Below, piece by piece: positions 1 to 7,649 of a stretch of DNA of 20,244 nucleotides (its first letter is position 1; each line of letters starts with the position of its first letter). The notes beneath the pieces are model-generated. The model was not told the origin of the DNA. It saw only the letters and a list, made by a program, of their open reading frames with translations, and did no database searches. The stretch comes from Bacteroidales bacterium UBA1725. GTDB taxonomy: Bacteria; Bacteroidota; Bacteroidia; Bacteroidales; UBA932. Made by a program: the position numbers and the translations under genes. The stretch lies in assembly GCA_002315815.1 (NCBI GenBank), contig DCIN01000027.1, positions 36,383 through 56,626 on the forward strand. The letters are read 5' to 3'.

Positions 1-1171
1 TACAATTGTGGGCACAACTGTCTGCATTGTCCTTGCAGTTCGTGCACACTGAGAAAGCGAAGACACAGTGGCTGTAGTACTTCTCACCCGGACGGAGAAC
101 TGTGGTAGGCCATTCTTCCTTGTTGGGGCTGTCGGGATAGTGCTGACTCTCCAAACAGATTCCGGAACGCTTGCCGTAAACGGCACCGTTCTTTCCGGTA
201 AGTGAACCGTCAAGGAAATTGCCGGAATAAACCTGGACACCTGGTTCGTTGGTGTATTCGGTGAGAATGATTCCGGACTCGGGGCAGAATACAATTGCGG
301 CGGGAACGGTATCGTCTCCGGCAGTGTCAAGCACCCAGTTGTGGTCATAGCCTCCGGCAAAAGCGATTGCCTGGAAGGAGGTGCTGTCAATTCTGTCGCC
401 GATTCTTGTCTTCTGACGGAAATCGAGAGGTGTGCCTTCTACCGAAGCCATCTCACCTGTGGGGATGAGGAATCTGTCGGTAGGAGTGTAGATGGAAGAG
501 TTCACTACCATATAGTCGTCACATACACTGTGGCCGGCCGGGTCTCCGGCAAGGTTGAAATATGAATGGTTGGTCATATTGATTACGGTGGGAGCGTCGG
601 TCGTAGCCTCATAAACGATGTCGAGTTTGTTGTCCTCGGTCAGGGTATAGGTTACGAACGCAGTCACAGCCCCCGGGAAGGAGTTGTCGCCGTCGGGAGA
701 ATCCATCTCAAGTTTGATGTGCGTCTGATCAGCCTCCACAACATTGTAAACCTTGTACTGCCATCCGGTGGGTCCGCCGTGCAGACAGTGCATCATATTG
801 TTTGCAGGAAGCTTGTACTCGTTGCCGTCGATGACCAGCCTGCCGAAGCCTATTCTGTTGGCATATCGTCCGATGGCTGCTCCGAAATCGCTGGAATGAT
901 TCTCGGGGAAGTAATCGTTCACATTGTCGAAGCCCAGAACAACGTCCTTGAACTCTCCGTTGCGGTCAGGAACCATAATCGAGACTATACGGCCTCCGAA
1001 ATTGGTGATGCTCACCTCCATTCCAGCCTCATTCACAAGTGTATAGAGAGCAGTGGGCTGGCCATCATACTCTCCCTTGAAATTATCCGGATCCAAACCG
1101 GATTTCAGTGCTTTGGGACCGCAAGACACAAGAAGTGCAATTGATGCGGCTGCAAAAAGAAAATGTTTCAT
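1..1171 (-). CDS. galM: Aldose 1-epimerase (mutarotase) lipoprotein, 3' end outside the window
   Basis: This enzyme interconverts alpha and beta anomers of aldoses and would feed free sugars released by the neighbouring hydrolases into catabolism. I read 390 codons from the ATG at 1171 without meeting a stop, so the 3' end lies beyond position 1. The N-terminus is a lipoprotein signal (MKHFLFAAASIALLVSC, lipobox LVSC), so the protein is probably membrane-anchored in the periplasm. Family motifs are present: GRYANRIG near residue 100, LHGG with its conserved His, NHSYFNL with the catalytic His, DHNW, and LESQHYPDSPN, which carries the catalytic Glu. After the usual C-terminal strand (YYSHCVFAFSV) the frame continues into a Cys-rich tail, CTNCKDNADSCAHNC, which is not usual for the family. 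It lies 125 nt downstream of the GH43 gene on the same strand. Confidence 0.93.
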   Translation of the reverse strand, partial: MKHFLFAAASIALLVSCGPKALKSGLDPDNFKGEYDGQPTALYTLVNEAGMEVSITNFGGRIVSIMVPDRNGEFKDVVLGFDNVNDYFPENHSSDFGAAIGRYANRIGFGRLVIDGNEYKLPANNMMHCLHGGPTGWQYKVYNVVEADQTHIKLEMDSPDGDNSFPGAVTAFVTYTLTEDNKLDIVYEATTDAPTVINMTNHSYFNLAGDPAGHSVCDDYMVVNSSIYTPTDRFLIPTGEMASVEGTPLDFRQKTRIGDRIDSTSFQAIAFAGGYDHNWVLDTAGDDTVPAAIVFCPESGIILTEYTNEPGVQVYSGNFLDGSLTGKNGAVYGKRSGICLESQHYPDSPNKEEWPTTVLRPGEKYYSHCVFAFSVCTNCKDNADSCAHNC

Positions 1172-1229
1172 AATATTTGTATTGTAGTTTGCTATTGAAT
1201 TATCTGAGACGAAAACGTACAAGTCCCCG

Positions 1230-1259
1230 TAAAGTTAGACAATTATTCGGAGAACACAA
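1230..1259 (-). promoter_or_regulatory. Possible galM promoter
   Basis: On the minus strand TTG (1259-1257) is followed after 19 bp by TAACTTTA (1237-1230), one mismatch from the Bacteroidetes -7 box TAnnTTTG. It would give a leader of about 50 nt before the galM ATG. The match is weak, and galM could equally be read through from the GH43 gene, since no terminator hairpin is obvious between them. Confidence 0.3.
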
Positions 1260-1296
1260 TGCTCCCCCAGCAGGTGTAAGACTCGCAGATGCACCG

Positions 1297-2358
1297 CTAC
1301 AGATCTACGGAAGGCCAGCCGTCCTCTGACCAATGGACCTCACGGACGAGCAGCTTCGATGAATACTGATTGTCCTTGTCGTAGGCGTGGAAGAACATAT
1401 AGTCCTTGCCTCCGAAGTTCTCCACGGCACAGTGCCCTACTCCCGGATAGCGTTCATTGCCCTTCACAACCTGCGTGGCGGCCCCGTACATCAGCGGAGC
1501 ACCGTCTTTGGCCAGATATGGACCTGTGACCTTTTCAGAACGGCCCACAACCACATTGTAGGTGCTCTTCTCCCCCCTGCAGCAGAGGTCGAAGGAAACG
1601 AAGAGATAATAGAATCCGCCTCTTCTTATAATGAAAGGAGCTTCCACAGCACCGTTGCCCGCATCGAAATCGGTACCTCTGGGATCGGGATGCACCGCGG
1701 TGTCGGTCGAAACCGTCTCCTTGACAGTCCCGTCAGGCCTGCGGCACAGAGGAAACCATACCTGAGGCACGGCAGGACGGGTGAGGGTTTCGTCAAGCTT
1801 GAACATTTTGATTCCACGCCAGAATGAACCGAAGCTGAGCCACCCCGTCCCTTCCTCGTCAATAATCAGGTTGGGATCAATGGCATTCCACTCATCGCGG
1901 CCCGGAACGGATTCAACCACCATTCCCTTGTCTTCCCAGCCGAAGTCCGGGGACTTGGGATTGAGAGTCCTGTTCACGGCCACACCGATGGCGGAACCGT
2001 TCTTGCCGAAGGAGGAACAGGAGTAATAGATATACCAGAGACCGTTGTGATATCTGATGTCAGGAGCCCAGGGCATTCCCCTGAAACCCTTGTCTCTGGC
2101 CCATTGGGGAAGCTGACGGAACACCGGATCCTCGAAGTGCCAGTTCTTCATATCGTCGGATGACATACAAGTCATTCCTGTTGTGAATAGATAATATCGG
2201 CCGTCACAGAAAGCCACCACGGGGTCGTGAGCTGTGGGATAGTCGAAAACCGTGGGATTTGTGGAATCATTCGCCGGACGGCGTGGCATTCCGGACGGTT
2301 GTGCCCAAGTCTGGACAGCAGCGGCCAGAAAGACGAGAAGAATGGTAAAACGCTTCAT
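1297..2358 (-). CDS. GH43 family glycoside hydrolase, probable endo-alpha-1,5-L-arabinanase or arabinosidase
   Basis: A 353-residue secreted five-bladed beta-propeller glycosidase of family GH43. It has a cleavable signal peptide (residues 1-19, ending QTWAQ). The three inverting-mechanism acidic residues are recognisable: the general base Asp45 in AHDPVVA, the pKa-modulating Asp161 in AIDPNLIID, and the general acid Glu239 in VEAPFIIRR. WAPDIRYHNGLWYIYYS (97-113), SFGSFWRGIKMF (175-186) and GVGHCAV (His309, a Ca2+-site His in arabinanases) resemble the endo-arabinanase subfamilies rather than the beta-xylosidases. The length fits a single catalytic domain. It diverges from the GH51 gene across a shared 79-bp promoter region, which suggests joint induction by an arabinose glycan. 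The family is sure. The arabinanase assignment is by motif resemblance only. Confidence 0.9.
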   Translation of the reverse strand: MKRFTILLVFLAAAVQTWAQPSGMPRRPANDSTNPTVFDYPTAHDPVVAFCDGRYYLFTTGMTCMSSDDMKNWHFEDPVFRQLPQWARDKGFRGMPWAPDIRYHNGLWYIYYSCSSFGKNGSAIGVAVNRTLNPKSPDFGWEDKGMVVESVPGRDEWNAIDPNLIIDEEGTGWLSFGSFWRGIKMFKLDETLTRPAVPQVWFPLCRRPDGTVKETVSTDTAVHPDPRGTDFDAGNGAVEAPFIIRRGGFYYLFVSFDLCCRGEKSTYNVVVGRSEKVTGPYLAKDGAPLMYGAATQVVKGNERYPGVGHCAVENFGGKDYMFFHAYDKDNQYSSKLLVREVHWSEDGWPSVDL

Positions 2359-2382
2359 ATCATCAGTATTGTTACATATTGC

Positions 2383-2433
2383 TTGTATTTTTCATATTTT
2401 TTGTAAATTTAGCCAGAATATTCATCATTCAAA
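2383..2433. promoter_or_regulatory. Overlapping divergent promoters sharing one palindromic -7 box (GH43 / GH51)
   Basis: The palindrome TAAATTTA at 2404-2411 reads the same on both strands and is one base from TAnnTTTG. On the plus strand TTG (2383-2385) precedes it by 18 bp. On the minus strand TTTG (2433-2430) precedes it by 18 bp as well. The same eight bases could therefore serve both GH51 (rightward, ATG at 2438) and GH43 (leftward, ATG at 2358). The spacing match on both sides is seen directly; promoter function is inferred. Confidence 0.5.
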
Positions 2434-2437
2434 CAAA

Positions 2438-4444
2438 ATGAAACTCAAAATAGCAACAATTGCGCTGGCACTGCTTGCCTGCACGTCTCTCTCCGCCCAG
2501 AACAGACGTATGGATATTGACCTCAAGAAAGCCGGGGCACCCATTCAGCCCACGATGTACGGTATCTTCTTCGAAGACATCAATTTCGCCGCAGACGGAG
2601 GGCTTTATGCCGAACTTATCAAGAACCGCTCTTTCGAGTATCCTCAGGATGCGCTCCAGGGATGGAAGGCCTTCGGCAAAGTGGTGGTGAAGGATGACGG
2701 GCCGTTCGACAGGAATCCCCACTACGTCCGTCTGGAAGAAGCCGGCCACCCGCACAAATGGACAGGAATAGAAAACGAGGGCTGGTTCGGCATCGGTCTC
2801 AAGGAAGGCGAACAATACAGGTTCAGCGTTTGGGCTCGCGTTCCCGAAGGCGGCAGTGCTGTTTTGAGAGCCGAATTCATTGATCCGGCCTCGATGGAAG
2901 AAAACCAGTTCTTCACCCGTGAGCAATTGACAATAAGCGGAAAGGAATGGACCAAATACCAAATTGTCCTGACCTCGTCAAAAACTATAGACAAGGCCGT
3001 TTTCAGACTGTTTCTTCAAACACGGAACGTCAGCGTGGATCTGGAGCACATTTCACTCTTCCCCACCGACACCTGGATGGGCCACGAGAACGGTCTGAGA
3101 AAAGACCTTGCTCAGGCATTGTATGACCTGCATCCCGGAATATTCCGTTTCCCCGGCGGCTGCATAGTGGAGGGCACAGACCTCCAGACAAGATACAATT
3201 GGAAGAACAGCGTCGGACCGGTTGAGAACAGACCTCTGAACGAGAACCGCTGGGAATACACCTTCCCGCATCGTTTCTTCCCCGATTATTTCCAGAGTTA
3301 CGGACTGGGGTTCTTCGAATTCTTCCAACTTGCGGAGGAGATTGGCTCGGAACCTCTGCCGATTCTCAGTTGCGGGCTTGCCTGCCAATTCCAGAATGAC
3401 AGTGAAGAGGCCCACGTACCCGTCTCCGACTTGCAGCCTTACATTCAGGACGCCCTTGACCTGATAGAATTCGCGAACGGAGGAACAGACAGTGAATGGG
3501 GCGGGCTCAGGGCTTCGATGGGACATCCTGAACCTTTTAATCTCAAGTATATAGGTATTGGGAACGAGCAGTGGGATGCAACCTACCCTGAGCATCTTGA
3601 GCCTTTTGTGAAGGCTATCCGCGCCGCATACCCCGATATAAAGATAGTAGGATCGTCCGGTCCCAATTCCGAAGGTGAGCAATTCGATTACCTTTGGCCC
3701 GAAATGAAACGTCTGAGAGCCGACCTTGTGGACGAACATTTCTACCGTCCCTACGACTGGTTCCTCAAAGAGGGAGCCCGTTATGACAATTACGACCGAA
3801 AAGGGCCCAAGGTCTTCGCGGGAGAGTACGCCTGTCACGCCAGCGGCAGAAAAATCAACCATTTTTACGCATCCCTTCTGGAAGCTGCATTTATGACCTG
3901 TCTGGAACGAAACGCGGACATAGTGCATATGGCCACATACGCCCCCCTGTTCGCCCACGTCGAGGGCTGGCAGTGGAGACCTGACCTCATCTGGTATGAC
4001 AATCTGCGTTCGATGCGCACCGCCAGCTGGCAGGTCCAGTATCTCTACAGTCAGTTCAAGGGACAGAATGCACTGACTCTTAAGATGGACGGACGAAACG
4101 TCACAGGAGCGGAAGGTCAGGACGGTCTCTTCGCAAGTGCGGTGAAGGACGGCGACAAGGTCTATGTGAAGTTGGTGAACACCTCGGACCAGCCCCGTGA
4201 CATCACGCTCAACTTCACCGGACTCAAGAAAAAGCAAATCATCAGTGCCGACGGTATGGTCAGGTTTGCCAGCGAGGAGCTCTACAAGGACAACAGTCTC
4301 GATGAGCCTGAAACATTCATTCCGGAAGATGCTGCTTTCTCAGGAGAAGGCCCGTCCGTAAATGCGACCATAGATCCATACTGCTTCAGCATTTACAAGT
4401 TCGTTCTGAGTGAATCTCACGGTAACCGCAAGGGCGGGAAATGA
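2438..4444 (+). CDS. GH51 alpha-L-arabinofuranosidase, secreted
   Basis: A 668-residue retaining arabinofuranosidase that removes terminal alpha-L-arabinofuranosyl groups from arabinan, arabinoxylan or arabinogalactan fragments. I chose the ATG at 2438 because it begins a clean signal peptide (MKLKIATIALALLACTSLSA, cleavage before Gln21) and lies just after the promoter; the frame stays open further upstream, but that would run into the GH43 gene. The N-terminal part has GIFFEDINFAADGGLYAELI (42-61), then an inserted CBM4/9-like beta-sandwich at about 75-207, then FRFPGGCIVEG (236-246). The acid/base is Glu377 in GIGNEQWD and the nucleophile is Glu463 in VFAGEYA. VDEHFYRPYDW (431-441) is also typical. 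The stop overlaps the upstream part of the purU promoter. Family certain; natural substrate inferred from the GH43 neighbour. Confidence 0.95.
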   Translation: MKLKIATIALALLACTSLSAQNRRMDIDLKKAGAPIQPTMYGIFFEDINFAADGGLYAELIKNRSFEYPQDALQGWKAFGKVVVKDDGPFDRNPHYVRLEEAGHPHKWTGIENEGWFGIGLKEGEQYRFSVWARVPEGGSAVLRAEFIDPASMEENQFFTREQLTISGKEWTKYQIVLTSSKTIDKAVFRLFLQTRNVSVDLEHISLFPTDTWMGHENGLRKDLAQALYDLHPGIFRFPGGCIVEGTDLQTRYNWKNSVGPVENRPLNENRWEYTFPHRFFPDYFQSYGLGFFEFFQLAEEIGSEPLPILSCGLACQFQNDSEEAHVPVSDLQPYIQDALDLIEFANGGTDSEWGGLRASMGHPEPFNLKYIGIGNEQWDATYPEHLEPFVKAIRAAYPDIKIVGSSGPNSEGEQFDYLWPEMKRLRADLVDEHFYRPYDWFLKEGARYDNYDRKGPKVFAGEYACHASGRKINHFYASLLEAAFMTCLERNADIVHMATYAPLFAHVEGWQWRPDLIWYDNLRSMRTASWQVQYLYSQFKGQNALTLKMDGRNVTGAEGQDGLFASAVKDGDKVYVKLVNTSDQPRDITLNFTGLKKKQIISADGMVRFASEELYKDNSLDEPETFIPEDAAFSGEGPSVNATIDPYCFSIYKFVLSESHGNRKGGK

Positions 4445-4465
4445 TTCCCAGTCAGGAAAAAACAC

Positions 4466-4473
4466 TATATTTG
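4466..4473 (+). promoter_or_regulatory. -7 box of the purU promoter
   Basis: TATATTTG is a perfect match to the Bacteroidetes -7 consensus TAnnTTTG, 45 bp before the purU ATG. The upstream element is weak (TTC at 4445-4447, 18 bp away, inside the end of the GH51 gene). It supports purU being transcribed separately from GH51. Confidence 0.5.
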
Positions 4474-4518
4474 CCTAAATTATAATACACGTTTTGAAGT
4501 AAATTTTGGTAGCATCTG

Positions 4519-5382
4519 ATGAGCCCCACAGCAATTCTCCTTCTCCATTGTCCGGACAGGACCGGAATAATCAGCGACATCACCCGTTTCATAACCGAGA
4601 ACAACGGCAACATCGTATATCTCGACCAGTATGTTGACAAGCAGGAGGGCATATTCTTTATGCGCATCGAGTGGGAACTCGCCGGATTCCTGATACCGAA
4701 GGAGAAAATCGCCGAATACTTCCAGACACTGTACGGAGAACGTCTGCAGATGAAATTCAGCCTGCATTTCAATGACATCAAGCCGAGAATGGCCATATTC
4801 GTAAGCAAGATGAGCCATTGCCTGTATGACCTGCTGTCCAGATACGAGTCCGGAGAACTGAACGTGGACATAGCCTGCATCATAAGCAACCACGAAGATC
4901 TGCGATTCGTGGCGGATCAGTTTGGAATCCCCTTCCACGTATGGTCCATTGAAAAGGACCATTCCAACAAGTACGAGGTAGAGCAGGCCGAAATCGAACT
5001 TCTGGAAAAGGAGAAGGTGGATTTCATTGTTCTTGCCCGTTATATGCAGATTCTTTCAGAAAAGATCATCAGGGCATATCCTCACAACATAATCAACATA
5101 CACCACTCCTTCCTTCCCGCCTTCGTTGGAGCCAGACCCTACCATCAGGCCTATGAGCGCGGCGTGAAGATAGTCGGGGCTACAAGCCACTACGTCACCG
5201 AAGAACTGGATGCGGGTCCTATTATCGAGCAGGACGTGACACGCATTTCACACAAGGACACACCGGAGTCCATCGCAATGAAGGGACGGGATCTGGAGAA
5301 AATCGTGCTTTCACGTGCAGTTAAGAAACACGTCGAGTGCAAGATATTGAGTTATAATAACAAGACTGTCATTTTCGGCTGA
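4519..5382 (+). CDS. purU: Formyltetrahydrofolate deformylase
   Basis: Hydrolyses 10-formyl-tetrahydrofolate to formate and tetrahydrofolate, balancing one-carbon pools and supplying formate for purine synthesis; cytosolic. The 287 residues match the usual family length. An N-terminal ACT-like regulatory domain (about 1-80, starting AILLLHCPDRTGIISDIT) precedes a formyltransferase domain. The latter shows VDIACIISNHEDL (116-128), VDFIVLARYMQILS (167-180), the catalytic stretch NIINIHHSFLPAF (190-202) and catalytic Asp231 in EELDAGPII. The ATG at 4519 is at the expected place for the ACT domain. It is a housekeeping gene lying between the carbohydrate genes and converges with recD2, the two coding ends overlapping by 14 bp. 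Confidence 0.95.
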   Translation: MSPTAILLLHCPDRTGIISDITRFITENNGNIVYLDQYVDKQEGIFFMRIEWELAGFLIPKEKIAEYFQTLYGERLQMKFSLHFNDIKPRMAIFVSKMSHCLYDLLSRYESGELNVDIACIISNHEDLRFVADQFGIPFHVWSIEKDHSNKYEVEQAEIELLEKEKVDFIVLARYMQILSEKIIRAYPHNIINIHHSFLPAFVGARPYHQAYERGVKIVGATSHYVTEELDAGPIIEQDVTRISHKDTPESIAMKGRDLEKIVLSRAVKKHVECKILSYNNKTVIFG

Positions 5383-7510
5383 CTGGAGCCCTGCAGCACA
5401 GGCGTTCTTTCAGCAATGTATTCCTCTTGCTGACAGTGAGGTTTTTCACTCCATAGGCCAGAGCGCGCTTCTGCCCTATCAGAACGCATATTTTCTTCGC
5501 TCTGGTAATGCCTGTATAGATGAGATTCCTCTGAAGCATCACAAAATGAGTCATCATCACCGGTATCACCACCACCGGATACTCCGACCCCTGAGCCTTA
5601 TGAATGGTGGTGGCGTAGGCCAGAGTAACCTCATCCAGTTCCGAAGCCTCATATTCAATCTGTCTCCCGTCAAAATTCAGGACAAGGGTCCTGTCTTCGA
5701 AATCGATTGACTCCACAAAACCTATATCCCCGTTGAACACCTCCTTGTCGTAGTTGTTCCTGGTCTGCATCACCCGGTCACCGGGACGAAAGACATATCC
5801 GCTCCTCGATATTCCTCCCTGTTCCGGATTGATTGCCTGCTGGAGGAGTATGTTGAGATTGGAGGAACCGACTGCTCCCTTCTGCATAGGGGTAAGCACC
5901 TGGATGTCACTGCAAGGCCTGCCGTATGCCTTCGGAAGCCGTTCGTGCACGAGTCTTACGATTTCAGCCGCCACTGCTTCGGGGTCATCCTGCTCAATGA
6001 AAAAGAAATCGGAATCCCGACCATTGCTTATGTCCGGGTATCTCCCTGCGTTTATCGCGTGAGAGTTCATCACAATACGACTTCTCTGAGCCTGGCGGAA
6101 TATTCTTGTCAATCTCACTACAGGAATGCGTTCTGAATCGATGATATCCCGCAACACATTCCCCGCCCCGACGCTCGGCAACTGGTCAATATCCCCCACA
6201 AGCACCAGGCACATCGTATCTGGCACTGCCTTCATCAGGTTGTACATCAACAGGATATCTATCATAGAACATTCATCCACTATGAGGGCGTCACCATCGA
6301 GGGGATGATCTTCGTTACGCTTGTACCCGTCTTTGGGATTGTATTCCAGAAGACGGTGTATAGTCTTTGCCTCCATTCCTGTGGCCTCGCTCATACGCTT
6401 GGCCGCCCTTCCGGTAGGAGCCGCCAGCAATATCTTCTGCCCCCGGGCACGGAATGCGGCGATGATTCCCTGAGTGGTTGTGGTCTTTCCCGTACCAGGA
6501 CCTCCGGTAAGAACCATCACCTTGGATGCCACAGCCGTTCTGATGGCGGCAATCTGAATGTCATCGTAACTTATTCCACACGAAGCCTCGATTGCGGCTA
6601 TGTCCAGTTCCGGGTCAAAAAGCCCTCTTTCACGAACTCCTACCACGGCAAGCAGCCGGCGGCTGACACCAGTCTCCGAATAATAAAACGGGGGAAGATA
6701 AATGGCGTCACCGTCGCGAATCAGGTCATCTGTCTCAAGCATTGACGACAAGGCTGACTCCACGGAAGCCTCTTCAGTCTCGAGAAGTGTCACGGCGGTC
6801 TTCACCAACTGTGTTTCGACAGCAAAGACGTGTCCCTCGTCAGAGAGCTGATTGAGGGCATATTGTATTCCGCACCGGCATCTGCGCGGGTCATTCAGTT
6901 CATAACCCATTTTGCGGGCTATGGAGTCGGCAGTCTTGAAGCCTATGCCCCAGATATCATCGGCAAGGCGGTAGGGATTGTCCCGGACCTTGTCTATGCT
7001 CTCCTTGCCGTATTGCCGGTAAATCTTGGCAGCGTATGCAGTGCTGACACCATACTGCTGAAGAAAAAGCATTACGTTCTTGATATCTTTCTGTCTTTCC
7101 CAACTTTCCCGAATCTTCTCAACCCGCTTCTTCCCTATCCCGTACACCTCGTAGAGCCTATCTATCTCATCCTCAATCACCTGTATGGTTCCGACCCCGA
7201 ATTTCTCCACTATCAGATGCGCGAAGCGAGGGCCTATTCCCTTGACAAGACCGCTGCCGAGATATTTCTCTATGCCATAGACAGTCGCCGGCATAACCTC
7301 CTCCCAAGTCCTGGCGACGAACTGGTTACCGTACTTCCTGTCCAGTTTCCAATCTCCCTCGCACAGAAGGACCGATCCTGCCGGAACATCGAGCAGATTT
7401 CCGATGAGGGTGACAAGATCATCGTAGCCCTTGACCTTGACTTTCATCACGGAATAACCGTTCTCCGGATTCTGATATGTAATACGTTCTACGACGCAGC
7501 GCAGTTTCAT
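5369..7510 (-). CDS. recD2: RecD2-type SF1B 5'-3' DNA helicase
   Basis: An ATP-dependent helicase of the stand-alone RecD2 (RecD/TraA) class, acting in DNA repair without RecBC. I start it at the ATG at 7510 (713 residues) because the typical N-terminal strand CVVERITYQNPENGYSVM follows directly. The frame remains open to a TTG at 7582, but that would precede the likely transcription start. Domains in order: an OB-like N-terminus; helix-hairpin-helix motifs VKGIGPRFAHLIVEKFG (89-105), VYGIGKKRVEKI (122-133) and WGIGFKTADSIARK (187-200); Walker A LTGGPGTGKTTTT (334-346); Walker B IVDECSMID (410-418); motif III LVGDIDQLPSVGAG (437-450); motif V TTIHKAQGSEYP (634-645); motif VI YTGITRAK (665-672). 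No recB or recC is in view. It converges with purU and diverges from susC. Confidence 0.94.
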   Translation of the reverse strand: MKLRCVVERITYQNPENGYSVMKVKVKGYDDLVTLIGNLLDVPAGSVLLCEGDWKLDRKYGNQFVARTWEEVMPATVYGIEKYLGSGLVKGIGPRFAHLIVEKFGVGTIQVIEDEIDRLYEVYGIGKKRVEKIRESWERQKDIKNVMLFLQQYGVSTAYAAKIYRQYGKESIDKVRDNPYRLADDIWGIGFKTADSIARKMGYELNDPRRCRCGIQYALNQLSDEGHVFAVETQLVKTAVTLLETEEASVESALSSMLETDDLIRDGDAIYLPPFYYSETGVSRRLLAVVGVRERGLFDPELDIAAIEASCGISYDDIQIAAIRTAVASKVMVLTGGPGTGKTTTTQGIIAAFRARGQKILLAAPTGRAAKRMSEATGMEAKTIHRLLEYNPKDGYKRNEDHPLDGDALIVDECSMIDILLMYNLMKAVPDTMCLVLVGDIDQLPSVGAGNVLRDIIDSERIPVVRLTRIFRQAQRSRIVMNSHAINAGRYPDISNGRDSDFFFIEQDDPEAVAAEIVRLVHERLPKAYGRPCSDIQVLTPMQKGAVGSSNLNILLQQAINPEQGGISRSGYVFRPGDRVMQTRNNYDKEVFNGDIGFVESIDFEDRTLVLNFDGRQIEYEASELDEVTLAYATTIHKAQGSEYPVVVIPVMMTHFVMLQRNLIYTGITRAKKICVLIGQKRALAYGVKNLTVSKRNTLLKERLCCRAPVSRK

Positions 7511-7569
7511 ATTCCTTTCAGGTTTCTTCAGATATTTCTCCCTTTTTTCCGGTTGTTCCGGTGTTCTCA

Positions 7570-7599
7570 CAAAAATAACCAAATCCTGTGTGAATCAAA
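7570..7599 (-). promoter_or_regulatory. Probable recD2 promoter
   Basis: On the minus strand TTTG (7599-7596) is followed after 18 bp by TATTTTTG (7577-7570), a full match to the -7 consensus. Transcription would start near 7563 and leave a leader of about 50 nt, which supports the ATG at 7510 over the upstream TTG at 7582. It interlocks with the susC promoter. Confidence 0.5.
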
Positions 7600-7619
7600 C
7601 AGGATATTCACTATATTTG
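7583..7619 (+). promoter_or_regulatory. susC promoter with 7-bp inverted repeat
   Basis: TATATTTG at 7612-7619 is a perfect -7 box, with a weak -33 (TGTG, 7589-7592) 19 bp upstream. An inverted repeat, ATCCTGT (7583-7589) and ACAGGAT (7599-7605) with a 9-bp spacer, covers this -33 element and abuts the recD2 -33 on the other strand. A regulator bound there could affect both genes. Leader to the susC ATG is about 25-30 nt. Confidence 0.5.
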
Positions 7620-7649
7620 GACATCAAAACAACTAATCACATTTACAAA

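Noticed and set aside
566..1144. 192-codon open frame on the plus strand
   Set aside because: It is antisense to galM, whose minus-strand frame carries all family motifs; the plus-strand translation has no recognisable domain.
2252..2437. Longer GH51 start
   Set aside because: The extension lies in the GH43 gene and its promoter, and would hide the signal peptide that begins at 2438.
3053..4237. 394-codon open frame on the minus strand
   Set aside because: It is antisense to the GH51 gene, which has catalytic residues and family length; a GC-rich codon pattern opens this frame by chance.
5369..5400. Terminator between purU and recD2
   Set aside because: The genes overlap by 14 bp and I see no hairpin with a T-run at their ends.
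6830..7636. 268-codon open frame on the plus strand
   Set aside because: Antisense to recD2 and running through the susC promoter; no family resemblance.
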